The notes: generated by a model from the sequence alone, not told the origin. A stretch of DNA of 64,000 nt from JACDER01 sp963842575 (GCA_963842575.1 CAWJGS010000001.1:62001-126000), one strand, 5' to 3'; positions 25,619-35,486 are shown, numbered from the stretch's first letter. Translations and numbers: made by a program.

Positions 25619-26905
25619 GTGACCCTCATCGGGGTCGGGGCTCTCACCGCGGTCGGGTTCGCGAGCGTCTACATCGCCAGGCAGTCCTCCATCTCGGCTG
25701 CCTCGCTCTCGTACGCCGGCGTCTTCCTGGGGCTGTACCTGCTGGCCCATCTCGTCGCGCGCGCGACCGTCCCGTACGCGGACCCGTACCTCCTCCCGAT
25801 CGCCGGGCTGCTGACGGCCGTCGGGATCACGGAGATCTACAGGCTCGACCCGACGGACGCCTTCCGCCAGGGGATGTGGGTCGTGATCGGGGTCGCGCTG
25901 TTCGCGCTCACGCTCTTCCTCCTGCGACACGACTACCGCAAGCTGGAGAGCTACCGCTACCTGTTCGGCGTCGGCGCGGTCGCGCTGCTCGCACTGCCCG
26001 CCGTGCCGGGGATCGGCGCGACCATCAACGGCGCGCGCCTGTGGGTCAAGCTCGGCCCGCTCCAGTTCCAGCCGGGCGAGATCGCCAAGATCTGCCTGAT
26101 CATCTTCCTCGCCGGCTACCTGCGGGAGAAGCGGGAGGTGCTCGCGCAGGGTCGGCTGAAGGACTTCGGCCCGCTGCTCGTGATCTGGGGCTGCGCGATG
26201 CTCGTCCTGGTCGAGACGAAGGACCTCGGGAGCGCGCTCCTCTTCTTCGGGATCTTCCTCGTCATGCTCTACGTCGCCACCTCTCGGCTCCTGTACGTGG
26301 CGATCGGCGCGGGGCTCTTCCTCGCGGGCGCGACCGTTGCCTACGAAACCGTCTCGCGCGTGCGCGAGCGCGTGACGATCTGGCTGCATCCCTGGACGGA
26401 GCAGGCGGTCTATTGCGCGGCGAACGGGAAGATGGAGCTGCGCCAGAACTGCGCGAGCTACCAGCTGACGAAGTCGCTGTACTCGATCGCGAACGGCGGC
26501 TATACGGGGACCGGGCCCGGGAAGGGGACATTCACGACCACGGGCGGCGACGCGCTGATTCCGTTCCTGAACACCGACTTCATCTACTCCGCGCTCGCGC
26601 AGGAGCTCGGCCTGATCGGCATCTCCGCGCTCGTCCTCGTCTTCATGCTCTTCGTGATGCGCGGGTTCCGCACCGGGCTCCTCGCCAGTGACGGGTTCTC
26701 GAAGCTGCTCGCCGTCGGGCTGACGTTCGGCTTCGCCCTCCAGACCTTCATCATCGTCGGCGGGATCCTGCGGATCATCCCACTGACGGGGATCACGCTC
26801 CCCTTCGTCTCGTACGGCGGATCGAGCGTTGTGGCGAACTTCCTCATGCTCGCGCTGCTGATGCTGGTCTCGAACCGGGCAAACGCGCTCAGGGGCCAAG
26901 AGTGA
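25619..26905 (+). CDS. SEDS peptidoglycan polymerase, FtsW/RodA family
   Basis: About 428 residues from the GTG at 25619, with ten TM helices. The SEDS signature is PLTGITLPFVSYGGSSVVANF, with the conserved tail of GFALQTFIIVGGILRIIP before it. The start is uncertain: GTG lacks good spacing, whereas an ATA at 25595 has GAGGAG 8 bases upstream and adds RSRNREL, a basic N-terminus that suits this family. An ATG there would have overlapped the pstP stop as ATGA; it now reads ATAA. It works with the PBP encoded next, which cross-links the glycan strands. Confidence 0.9.
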   Translation: MTLIGVGALTAVGFASVYIARQSSISAASLSYAGVFLGLYLLAHLVARATVPYADPYLLPIAGLLTAVGITEIYRLDPTDAFRQGMWVVIGVALFALTLFLLRHDYRKLESYRYLFGVGAVALLALPAVPGIGATINGARLWVKLGPLQFQPGEIAKICLIIFLAGYLREKREVLAQGRLKDFGPLLVIWGCAMLVLVETKDLGSALLFFGIFLVMLYVATSRLLYVAIGAGLFLAGATVAYETVSRVRERVTIWLHPWTEQAVYCAANGKMELRQNCASYQLTKSLYSIANGGYTGTGPGKGTFTTTGGDALIPFLNTDFIYSALAQELGLIGISALVLVFMLFVMRGFRTGLLASDGFSKLLAVGLTFGFALQTFIIVGGILRIIPLTGITLPFVSYGGSSVVANFLMLALLMLVSNRANALRGQE

Positions 26906-28381
26906 ACCGCGGCATCACACGCGTGGCGACGTTCGCGCTCGTCCTGCTGGTCGCGCTCATTCTCGGCACGACGTACTGGCAGGTGTGGGCGGCGAGCAGC
27001 CTGGCGGAGAAGCAGGACAACGCCATCCAGGCCGTCGCGCAGTTCACGGTCAAGCGCGGCAAGATCTTCGGCTCGAAGGCGAAGACGATCTACGCGACGA
27101 ACGTGCGCCGGAAGGTCAAGGGCGAGACCTTCTACTTCCGTAAGTACCCGAATCGCGGGTTGCTGGCGCAGACGGTCGGCTACTCGACCCAGACCCGCTT
27201 CCGCACCGGGCTCGAGGCGTCCCTGAACGACTACCTGACCGGGACGAACTCGAACCTGAACACGGTCATCCGCACGAACCTCGACCGGCTCAAAGGCACG
27301 ACGATCACCGGCAACAACGTGTTCCTCACGGTGAACCCGCGCGCGCAGCGGATCGCCCAGGGCGCGCTCGGCACGCAGTGCGGGGCCGTGTTCGCGCTGG
27401 AGCCGGCCACCGGAAAGGTGCTCGTGCTCGCCTCGAGCCCGACCTACAACCTCAATTTCGCCGAGGACAACTTCAACGCCATCCGCCGGATCAAGGCCAA
27501 CTGCCGCCCGGCCTCGCCGCTCGTGAACCGCGGCAACGGCGCGCTCTTCCCGCCGGGATCGACGTTCAAGGTGGTCACCGCGGCAGCCGCGCTCGACACG
27601 GGCGCGTACACGGCTCAGTCCTCGTTCTACGACCCCGGCTACTGCATCGAGTACGGCAAGCAGGTGCGCAACGCGGGCGACCCGGAGAGCCCGGAGCAAT
27701 TCGGAAACCTGACCCTGTTCGAGGCCCTCGAGCACTCCGTCAACTCGGTCTTCTGCAAGATCGGCATCCGCCTGGGCGCCAAGACGATCCTCAACTACTC
27801 CAAGCGCTTCGGCTTCTACTCGCTCCCGCCGCTGGAGACGCCGGAGAGCGAGCGCGCGATCAGCGGCCTGTACAGCAACGGAAAGCTCTTCTACCCCTCG
27901 AACAACAGCCAGGTCGACCCGGGCCGGCTCGCCTTCGGCCAGGAGCGGATGATCGTGACGCCCGAGCAGATGGCCATGGTCGCCGCCGGCGTGGCCAACA
28001 GGGGTGTGGTGATGCGGCCGTACGTGGTCGACCGCATCGAGCAGCCGAACGGCTCGCTGGTCACACGCACGTCCCCGAAGGTCCTGAGCCGTGCGATCAA
28101 GCCGCAGACGGCCGCCACGCTGAATCAGATGATGCAGGCGGTCGTGACGGGAGGAACCGGACACGGCGGCGCAGATCCCGGGCGTCGCGGTCGCCGGCAA
28201 GACGGGAACCGCGGAAACCGGAAACAGCGGGATCAACACGACCTGGTTCATCGCCTTCGCGCCCGCCGACCATCCCAGGGTCGCCATCGCAGTCGTCCTC
28301 CAGAACCAGACCGGCTTCGGCGGCTCGACCGCCGCCCCGATTGCGAAAACCGTGATGGAAGCCCTCCTCACCAAGCCCTAA
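26902..28381 (+). CDS. pbpA: Class B penicillin-binding protein (PbpA-like), frameshifted
   Basis: One N-terminal TM, a dimerisation region, then the transpeptidase: SxxK as PPGSTFKVVT, SxN as HSVNSVF, and KTG as AVAGKTGTAE. The KTG motif lies in another frame. One extra C near 28161 (GGACACGG) breaks the reading frame; removing it gives about 492 residues ending MEALLTKP at the TAA 28379-28381. Loss of the KTG box would kill the enzyme and such genes are normally essential, so a sequence error is likely. It is coupled to ftsW/rodA by ATGA-type overlap and lies 21 bp before pknB. Confidence 0.88.
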
Positions 28382-28402
28382 CCTTCAAGTGAGAGCGCAC
28401 AC

Positions 28403-30373
28403 ATGGCCGTAACCGACACGCTTATCGACACCCTCTTCGACGGGCGCTACTGGATCGTCCGCAAGCTGGGCACCGGGGGCATGGCCAACGTCTACCTCGC
28501 CGAGGACCAGGAGCTCGGGCGCAGCGTCGCGATCAAGATCCTGGACGACCGCCACGCCGCCGACGAGCAATTCGTCGAGCGGTTCCGGCGTGAAGCTAAA
28601 AACGCGGCTTCTTTGTCACATCCCAACATCGTCGCGATCTACGACCGCGGCGAGGCGGAAGGCACCTACTACATCGCGATGGAGTACCTGGACGGGCGCA
28701 CGCTCAAGGAGCTGATCGTCCGCTTCGGCACACCGCCGGTCAAGATCGCGATCGGCTATACGCGACAGGTTCTGTCCGCGCTCGCGTTCGCGCACAAGTA
28801 CGGGCTCGTCCACCGCGACATCAAGCCCCACAACGTGCTCGTCGACTCCGGCGGGCACGTGAAGGTCACGGACTTCGGAATAGCGCGCTCCGAGTCGAGC
28901 CAGATGACCGAGGCGGGCTCGATCATCGGCACCGCGCAGTACCTCTCGCCCGAGCAGGCGCGCGGCGCGCCCGTCGACAAGCGCTCGGACATCTACTCGG
29001 TGGGAGTCCTCCTCTACGAGCTGCTGACCGGCGGCGTGCCCTTTACCGGCGACACGCCGGTCGAGATCGCCATGAAGCACCTCTCGGCCGTCCCCGAGCC
29101 GCCGTCGAAGAAGCGCGCGGAAGTGCCGCGCGGTCTCGACCTCGCGGTCGTGCGCGCACTCGCAAAGGATCCCGAGGACCGCTTCCAGAGCGCCGAGGAG
29201 ATGGACGCCGAGCTCGCGCGCATCGAACAGGGCTTCCGCGTCAGCGACGAGACCGCCGACGCGGCCACCGCCGTGCTCGCCGGTTCGGGGATCGACAACA
29301 CCGCCGTTCGCAACGCCCCCGTCGTCACGACCGGCGCGTACGGTCGTCCACCGTATGGGGGCTACCAGCCGCCGGTGAAGAGGCGGCCGAAATGGCCATG
29401 GCTACTCGCGGTGCTGGCGCTCGCCGGGGTAGCGGCGCTCGTCTGGTTCCTGGTGCGCCCCGCGGTGACGCACCACGGGCCGAACTTCGTCCGGGTCCCG
29501 CTGGTGGAGGGGATCGTGGAAGCCCTGGCAATCCAGAAGCTCGACAAGGCCGGCCTGGGCCACAAGATCGTCGAACGGCCGAGCACCGACGTCGCAAAGG
29601 GCAAGGTGATTCAGCAGAACCCCGGTCCGGGCGAGCAGATACCGCAGGGGAACAAGGTCACGATCGTCGTCTCGCAAGGGCCGCCGCAGGTGAGCGTGCC
29701 CAATGTCGTCGGCATGTCGCAGTCCGAGGCCGAGGGCTTACTCCAGTCCAGGAACCTGCAGGCAGACGTGCACACGGTCCCGAACGACCAGCCGGAGGGG
29801 ACGGTGGTGGCACAGAGCCCGAGCGCGGACACGACGGTGGACGTGAACACGGTCGTGCGCATCAACGTCGCAAGCGGCCCGCAGCCGGTCGGCATCCCCG
29901 ACGTGGTCGGCCAGTCGTACTCGGACGCGCTCGCCAAGCTGCAGAGCCTCGGCTTCGCCGTCCGCCGGCAGGACGTCGCATCGAACGAGCCGGCGGAGAC
30001 CGTCCTGGTGGAGATTCCCTCGGCGAACAGCGTCGCGCCCCAGGGCTCGACCGTCACGCTCAAGGTCTCCAGGGGCCCGACCACGACCGCCGTCCCGGAC
30101 GTCATCGACCTCGACCAGGACACGGCGACGGCGACGCTGACCTCGGCGGGATTCCAGGTCGCGGTCCAGCAGCGGGACACGACCGATCCGGCGCAGGACG
30201 GCGTCGTGCTCGCGCAGAACCCGGGCGGCGGCAAGCAGTTGACCGTGGGCTCGACGATCACCATCGTCGTCGGAGTCCTCACCGAGCCGACGACCACCGA
30301 GCCGACAACGACAACGCCGACGACCCCGACGACGCCGACAACGACCGAGCCGACCACCACCATCACTCCATGA
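28403..30373 (+). CDS. pknB: PknB-type Ser/Thr kinase with four PASTA repeats
   Basis: 656 residues. Kinase domain 10-275: LGTGGMANVYLAED, VAIKILDD, LVHRDIKPHNVLV, VTDFGIARS and activation loop TEAGSIIGTAQYLSPEQARG. A juxtamembrane region, one TM (PWLLAVLALAGVAALVWFLV, about 333-352) and four PASTA repeats of ~66 residues follow (first RVPLVEGI, then SVPNVVGMS, GIPDVVGQS, AVPDVIDLD). The end is a Thr/Pro tail of about 30 residues. PASTA domains bind muropeptides or lipid II. The kinase controls division and wall synthesis together with its operon partners. It overlaps ddl by ATGA. Confidence 0.95.
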   Translation: MAVTDTLIDTLFDGRYWIVRKLGTGGMANVYLAEDQELGRSVAIKILDDRHAADEQFVERFRREAKNAASLSHPNIVAIYDRGEAEGTYYIAMEYLDGRTLKELIVRFGTPPVKIAIGYTRQVLSALAFAHKYGLVHRDIKPHNVLVDSGGHVKVTDFGIARSESSQMTEAGSIIGTAQYLSPEQARGAPVDKRSDIYSVGVLLYELLTGGVPFTGDTPVEIAMKHLSAVPEPPSKKRAEVPRGLDLAVVRALAKDPEDRFQSAEEMDAELARIEQGFRVSDETADAATAVLAGSGIDNTAVRNAPVVTTGAYGRPPYGGYQPPVKRRPKWPWLLAVLALAGVAALVWFLVRPAVTHHGPNFVRVPLVEGIVEALAIQKLDKAGLGHKIVERPSTDVAKGKVIQQNPGPGEQIPQGNKVTIVVSQGPPQVSVPNVVGMSQSEAEGLLQSRNLQADVHTVPNDQPEGTVVAQSPSADTTVDVNTVVRINVASGPQPVGIPDVVGQSYSDALAKLQSLGFAVRRQDVASNEPAETVLVEIPSANSVAPQGSTVTLKVSRGPTTTAVPDVIDLDQDTATATLTSAGFQVAVQQRDTTDPAQDGVVLAQNPGGGKQLTVGSTITIVVGVLTEPTTTEPTTTTPTTPTTPTTTEPTTTITP

Positions 30374-31410
30374 GCTCGCGCAACGGACGTGTCCGAGTCG
30401 CCGTCCTCATGGGTGGACGCTCGAGCGAGCACGACATCTCGCTCGCGTCGGCGCGCTCGGTGCTGGAGGCGCTCGACCCCGACAAGTACGAGGCGCTGAC
30501 GGTGGAGATCGACCGCCAGGGCCAGTGGGAGCTAGGGACGGGGGGCCAACGCGAGCTCCCGGCCGGCCGCGCGGCGGAGACGCTACCCGTGCCGACGGGT
30601 GGCTCCGTCCCGGCCACGCTCGCCGACGTGGACGTGGTCTTCCCCATCCTCCACGGCCCGTTCGGCGAGGACGGCACCGTGCAGGGGCTGCTCGAGCTGG
30701 CCGGCGTGCCCTACGTCGGCGCCGGCGTCGCCGCCTCGGCGCTGTGCATGGACAAGGACCTGTTCAAGTCGGTCATGCGCGACCACGACATCCCGGTCGC
30801 CCGCAATGTCACGCTGCGCGAAGGGGATGCGATCGAGAACCCGTTCGGGTACCCCGTCTTCGTGAAGCCCGCCCGGCTCGGCTCCTCGGTCGGGATCTCG
30901 AAGGCATTCTCGGCGGAGGAGCTGGACGAGGCGGTCGCGCTCGCCTTCCGCCACGACGAGAAGGTGCTGGTCGAGGAGTTCGTCCCCGGGGTCGAGGTGG
31001 AGTGCAGCGTGCTCGGGAACCGCGATCCGATCGCGTCGCTCCCGGGTGAGATCGAGTCGCACGGGTTCGAGGGCGCGGACTGGTACGACTTCTCGGCCAA
31101 GTACGACGAGGGCGGGATGGACCTGATCGTGCCGCCGCGCATCTCGCAGGCGGCGATCGCGCGCGTGCAGGAGCTGGCGGTGCGCTCGTTCGTCGCGAGC
31201 GAGTGCGAGGGGATGGCGCGCGTGGACTTCTTCGTGCGCGAGAGCGGCGACGTCGTCGTGAACGAGCTGAACACCATTCCCGGCTTCACCGCGACCAGCG
31301 TGTACGCCGCGCTGTTCGAGAAGTCCGGCATCTCCTATTCGGAGCTGCTCGACCGGCTCGTGCAGCTCGCGCTCGAGCGCCACGAGCGGCGCTCTCGCCT
31401 GCGTTTTTGA
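30370..31410 (+). CDS. ddl: D-alanine--D-alanine ligase
   Basis: 346 residues. N-terminal VAVLMGGRSSEHDISLASA, PILHGPFGEDGTVQGLLEL and GAGVAASALCMDKDLFK are diagnostic. The ATP-grasp part has VFVKPARLGSSVGISKA and the catalytic NELNTIPGFTATSVYAALF. It makes the D-Ala-D-Ala end of the peptidoglycan stem peptide. The placement directly after pknB (ATGA overlap) adds a precursor enzyme to the wall operon. It overlaps the next gene by TTGA. Confidence 0.95.
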   Translation: MSSRNGRVRVAVLMGGRSSEHDISLASARSVLEALDPDKYEALTVEIDRQGQWELGTGGQRELPAGRAAETLPVPTGGSVPATLADVDVVFPILHGPFGEDGTVQGLLELAGVPYVGAGVAASALCMDKDLFKSVMRDHDIPVARNVTLREGDAIENPFGYPVFVKPARLGSSVGISKAFSAEELDEAVALAFRHDEKVLVEEFVPGVEVECSVLGNRDPIASLPGEIESHGFEGADWYDFSAKYDEGGMDLIVPPRISQAAIARVQELAVRSFVASECEGMARVDFFVRESGDVVVNELNTIPGFTATSVYAALFEKSGISYSELLDRLVQLALERHERRSRLRF

Positions 31411-32057
31411 GCCGCTTCGAGTCCTGGCTCGAGCGGAGCCGGCTGAACCCGGCGGGACTCCTGCGCATGCGCCGGCCGGCGATCTCGGCAGCCGACGCGG
31501 ACGCGTTCGACGGGCTGCTCGCCGCGACGCCCGACGGGCGGGGAGATCGATACGACAGGCCGCGGCCGAAGTGGGTCTTCCTCCGCTATCTCCTCGACCG
31601 CGGCTATCTCCTGCACGGCTCGAACGAGCCTGGGATCGAGGAGTTCCGGACGCGGCCGCAGCGGGATGCCCATGGGAATCCGATCGAGGCGCTCTTCGCC
31701 TCGGACGACGCGATCTGGCCGCTCTACTTCGCCGTCGTCCGGCGCGAGGGGAACACGTACGGCTACATCAACTGGTGCGTCCACGTCCGCGACGAGTCGC
31801 GCTACCTCTTCTCGATCGGGCGCGACCCGCAGCAGCCGGAGGCGTGGACGGAGGGGTGGATCTACGTCCTTCCCGGCGACACCTTCAAGCCGACCCCCGA
31901 AAGCCGTGAGCTCGTCAGCCTCGTGCCGGTGCGGCCCCGCGCGCGGCTACGAGTGGAGCCCGACGACTTTCCCTTCCGTCCCCGGACGATGCGTCACGGC
32001 AAGGATGCGACACCGAACACCGTGACCTGGCGGGCGGCGCTCAGGCGCCATCGGTGA
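31407..32057 (+). CDS. Unrecognised conserved-looking cytosolic protein
   Basis: 216 residues from a TTG overlapping the ddl stop (TTGA at 31407-31410). There is no TM or signal peptide. It is rich in aromatic, Arg and Asp residues, with KWVFLRYLLDRGYLLHGSN, then ALFASDDAIWPLYFAVVRR, and the C-terminal PVRPRARLRVEPDDFPF. I do not recognise the family. The HGSN/RTRPQRD pattern followed by a positioned-substrate-like YFAVVR might suggest an ADP-ribosyltransferase-like or RNA 2'-phosphotransferase-like fold, but I cannot support that. Codon use matches its neighbours. Confidence 0.7.
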   Translation: MSRFESWLERSRLNPAGLLRMRRPAISAADADAFDGLLAATPDGRGDRYDRPRPKWVFLRYLLDRGYLLHGSNEPGIEEFRTRPQRDAHGNPIEALFASDDAIWPLYFAVVRREGNTYGYINWCVHVRDESRYLFSIGRDPQQPEAWTEGWIYVLPGDTFKPTPESRELVSLVPVRPRARLRVEPDDFPFRPRTMRHGKDATPNTVTWRAALRRHR

Positions 32058-32070
32058 AAGGAAGCGCAGG

Positions 32071-33514
32071 TCAGCGGGCCTTCACCTCGTAGACGAGCGC
32101 CCGGCCGATGACCTGCGTGATCCAGAGCATGAAATAGCGCGCGGGCACGCCCCTCAAGATCTTGAAGCTCGTCCGCCCGTCAACCGAGAGCGTCTGCGAA
32201 GCGAAATGGGTGGCAGTGGTGGGAGAGGAGCCCGTCTGGATTCGCGCACGCAACTCGCTTCCTGACGCATTCACCACGATCGTCTCGGGAGAGACGGCGC
32301 GGCCGGCGTCGAAGACGATGCCGACACCGGGCTTGCGTGCGTGCAGGTCTGCGTACTCCTCGGTCTCCCAATAGGTGGAGAGATCGCCGTCGGTCGCGTT
32401 CCCGATCATGTCGTCGTGCTCGGAACCATCGCCGGGCGGGGGATCGTAGATCGCGACGGCGCGCAGCTTGATCGGCCCGGAAGGAGCCGGCTTCCCGCTG
32501 ATGCTGATGTCTCCGAACAGGAAGAGCCCTGCGGCGACCGCGCCGAAGGCCAGCCCGGCGAGGATGAGGACGAATGGCCAGATGGAGCGGTCGCGGCGCT
32601 GCGGCTCCGGCTGCCGGATCACCGTCTGGTCCTCCGTCGTGACAGGGCCTCGGATGATCTGCGTCGCCGAGTCGTCGCCCCCACTCGCCAACTGCTCGCG
32701 ACAGGCCTCGAGCTCCTCGACGAAGTCGGTCATTGTCGGGAAGCGCTTGCGCCGGATCCTTCTCGAGCGCCTTCTCGACCGCGGCGACGAGGCGGAGCGG
32801 AAGCTCGGGCCGCTTCTCCAGCAGGCTCGGGAGCGGATCGTTGACGTGCCGCAGCGCGACGGTGACGAAGTTGTCGCCCGGGAACGGCACGTTCCCGCTC
32901 AGCAGCTCGTACAGGACGGCGCCGAGCCCGTAGACGTCGCTCTGGGCGTCCGCTCTCTCGCCTTTCGCCTGCTCGGGGGAGATGTAGTGGCTCGTCCCGA
33001 CGATCGAGCCCGTGGTGCCGTCGACGTCCACCATGCGCGCGATGCCGAAGTCCGTGACCTTCGCGCGCCCGTCCCCGTTCAACAGGACGTTCTGCGGCTT
33101 GACGTCGCGGTGGATGAGCCGGCGCTCGTGGGCGAACGCGAGTGCGCGGCCGATCTGCAGTGCGAGCTCGAGCGCAAGGTCGACCGGGAGCGGCCCTTCA
33201 CGGTCGAGAAGCTGCTTGAGGGTTTCCCCGGGGACGTGCTCGAAGACGATGAACTGATGGCCGTCCTGTTCCCCGCGGTCGATGACGGTGACGATCCCCG
33301 GATGGCTCAGCCGGGCGGCGGAGCGGGCTTCACGACGGAAGCGCTCGACGTACTCCTCGTCATCCGAGTAGCGGTCGTGCAGGATCTTGAGCGCGACCAT
33401 CCGCTCCAGCAGCCGGTCGTGGGCGCGGTAGACGTTCGACATCCCGCCGACCCCGACGAGCTCCTCGAGCTCATAACGCCCAGCAATGACTTCGCCGATC
33501 ACGGCGATGGACAT
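32071..33514 (-). CDS. Ser/Thr kinase with external discoidin-like domain, frameshifted
   Basis: The kinase domain (residues 10-260) has VGVGGMSNVYRAHD, VALKILHD, LIHRDVKPQNVLL, VTDFGIARM and SIVGTSHYISPEQAKGE. An extra C near 32742 breaks the frame just after EKDPA. Restored, the protein is about 480 residues and continues KRFPTMTDFVEELEAC, with a TM (IWPFVLILAGLAFGAVAAGLF) and an exported domain. That domain includes DGDLSTYWETEEYADL, VVNASGSELRARIQTGS and RYFMLWITQV, which resembles F5/8-type C (discoidin) carbohydrate-binding folds. It is convergent with the preceding gene and 15 bp from the gabT-like gene. Confidence 0.85.
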
Positions 33515-33529
33515 TTTCCCTATATGCGG

Positions 33530-34852
33530 CTAAGAAAGCGCGGTTGAGAGCGCGTCTTCCCAGACGTCGAGCGCTTCGTCGAGCTCGGCGTCCGCGATCA
33601 CGAGCGGCGCGAGCACCCGGATGCAGTTCGAGTAGATGCCCGACTTGAGCAGCAAGAGGCCGCGCGCGGCGGCCGCTTCGACGATCGCCGTGGCGGCGTC
33701 GGCGTCCGGTTCCTTGCTCGCCGGATCCTTGACGAGCTCGATCGCCAGCATCATCCCGAGCCCGCGGACGTCGCCGATCGCGGGGTATTGCTGCTGCCAC
33801 GACTCCATCCTCGAGCGGATCTGGTCGCCGAGCGCCGCCGCGCGCGCGACGAGGTTCTCCTCGGCGAAGACGTCCAGGACGGCGAGCCCGGCCGCCTGCG
33901 CGACCGGATTGCCGACGTAGGTGCCGCCGATCGCGGAGTCGGGCGGCGCGTCCATGATCTCCGCTCGGCCAATGACGGCGGAAAGCGGAAGGCCGGCGGC
34001 GATCGACTTCGCCATCGTGATCAGGTCCGCCTCGACGCCCGCGTGCTCGATCGCCCACATCTTCCCCGTCCGGCCGAAGCCGGTCTGCACCTCGTCGACG
34101 ACGAGGACGATCCCGTGCTCGTCGCAGAGCTTGCGCACGCCCTGGAGGAACTCCGGAGGCGCGACGACGAACCCGCCCTCGCCGAGCACGGGCTCGATGA
34201 CGACGGCGGCCACGTTCTCGGGGGCGACCTGCGTGAGGAGCGCGCGCTCGAGCGCAGCCAGAGCGGTCACCACGTCCGGCCCGCGATACGAGTGCGGGAA
34301 CGGGACGCGGTAGACCTCGGGCGCGAACGGGCCGAGGCCGGCCTTGTACGGGTGCGTCTTGGAGGTCATCGTCATCGACAGCATCGTCCGGCCGTGGAAG
34401 GCTCCTTCGAAGCAGATGACGGCCTGGCGCTTCGTGTAGGAGCGCGCGAACTTGATCGAGTTCTCGACCGCCTCCGTCCCCGCGTTGAAGAACGCGGCGC
34501 GCTTCTCGCCCGAGATCGGGGTCAGCTCGATCAGCCGTTCGGACAGCTCGACGTAGACCTCGTAGGGGACGATCGTGAAGTCGGTGTGGCTGAACTTCGC
34601 CAGCTGCTCCTGCGCGGCGGCGACCACGCGAGGATGCGAGTGCCCGACGTTCAGGCAGCCGACGCCCCCGGTGAAGTCGATGAAGGTGTTGCCGTCGACG
34701 TCGGTGATCGTGGCCCCGTGTCCCTCCGCGATCACGACGGGGAGGTAGATCGAGAGCGGCTCCGCGACGACCTGCTCCTTGCGGTCGAGAATCTCCTTCG
34801 AGCGCGGCCCGGGGATGTCGGTGCGGATGTCGATCGTGCGCGTGACGGCCAT
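33530..34852 (-). CDS. gabT: Class III aminotransferase, 4-aminobutyrate transaminase-like
   Basis: 440 residues from the ATG at 34852. Landmarks are TGGVGCLNVGHSHPRVVAA, FFNAGTEAVENSIKFAR, AFHGRTMLSMTMTSK, VVDEVQTGFGRTGKMWA and the PLP lysine in ITMAKSIAAGLPLSAV. These fit GABA/omega-amino-acid transaminases, though substrate choice within class III needs experiment. The divergent pdxH gene, which makes the PLP cofactor, starts only 19 bp away. Confidence 0.85.
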   Translation of the reverse strand: MAVTRTIDIRTDIPGPRSKEILDRKEQVVAEPLSIYLPVVIAEGHGATITDVDGNTFIDFTGGVGCLNVGHSHPRVVAAAQEQLAKFSHTDFTIVPYEVYVELSERLIELTPISGEKRAAFFNAGTEAVENSIKFARSYTKRQAVICFEGAFHGRTMLSMTMTSKTHPYKAGLGPFAPEVYRVPFPHSYRGPDVVTALAALERALLTQVAPENVAAVVIEPVLGEGGFVVAPPEFLQGVRKLCDEHGIVLVVDEVQTGFGRTGKMWAIEHAGVEADLITMAKSIAAGLPLSAVIGRAEIMDAPPDSAIGGTYVGNPVAQAAGLAVLDVFAEENLVARAAALGDQIRSRMESWQQQYPAIGDVRGLGMMLAIELVKDPASKEPDADAATAIVEAAAARGLLLLKSGIYSNCIRVLAPLVIADAELDEALDVWEDALSTALS

Positions 34853-34871
34853 CGGCGTCACGATATCGCAC

Positions 34872-35477
34872 GTGACGGAGGCCCAACCCTTCAACGAAGA
34901 CGACCTGGCGGACGATCCGTTCGCGCAGTTCGCGGCGTGGTTCGAGGAGGCCGGAAAGGTCGTCGACGCGCCCGAGGTGATGACGATCGCGACGGCCACG
35001 CCTGATGGCCGTCCCTCCGCGCGCATGCTCCTGCTCAAGGACCACGGGCCGGACGGATTCGTCTTCTTCAGCGGCTACGAGAGCCGCAAGGGGCGCGAGC
35101 TTACGGAGAACCCGCGCGCCGCGCTCGTCTTCTACTGGCGGCCTCTGGGCCGGCAGGTACGGGTGGAGGGAGACGTCGAACGACTCGACCCGGCCGACTC
35201 CGAGACGTACTTCCGCACGCGGCCGCTCCAGAGCCGCTACGGCGCGTGGGCGTCACATCAGAGCGAGGTCATCCCCGACCGTGAGTCGCTCGAACACCGC
35301 TTCGAGGAGGCCGAGGCCGCCTACGGGGACGACGTGCCCCTCCCCGGCCACTGGGGCGGCTACCGCCTGCGCCCGCACACGATCGAGTTCTGGCAGCACC
35401 GCGACAACCGGCTGCACGACCGGTTCCGCTACCGGCTCGCGGATGACGGCTGGATCGTGGAGAGGCTCTCACCCTAA
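34872..35477 (+). CDS. pdxH: Pyridoxamine 5'-phosphate oxidase
   Basis: 201 residues from the GTG at 34872. FMN/PNP-oxidase motifs are RPSARMLLLKDHGPDGFVFF, SRKGRELTENPRAALVFYW, RQVRVEGDVERL, ASHQSEVI and the C-terminal FRYRLADDGWIVERLSP. It oxidises pyridoxamine or pyridoxine phosphate to PLP. It is divergent from the PLP-dependent aminotransferase, so one short control region probably serves enzyme and cofactor. Confidence 0.93.
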   Translation: MTEAQPFNEDDLADDPFAQFAAWFEEAGKVVDAPEVMTIATATPDGRPSARMLLLKDHGPDGFVFFSGYESRKGRELTENPRAALVFYWRPLGRQVRVEGDVERLDPADSETYFRTRPLQSRYGAWASHQSEVIPDRESLEHRFEEAEAAYGDDVPLPGHWGGYRLRPHTIEFWQHRDNRLHDRFRYRLADDGWIVERLSP

Positions 35478-35486
35478 GGTAAACGC

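Noticed and set aside
26902..28381. Programmed frameshift in pbpA
   Set aside because: No slippery heptamer or downstream structure is evident, and similar +1 breaks occur in many unrelated genes in different contexts, so a common technical cause is simpler.
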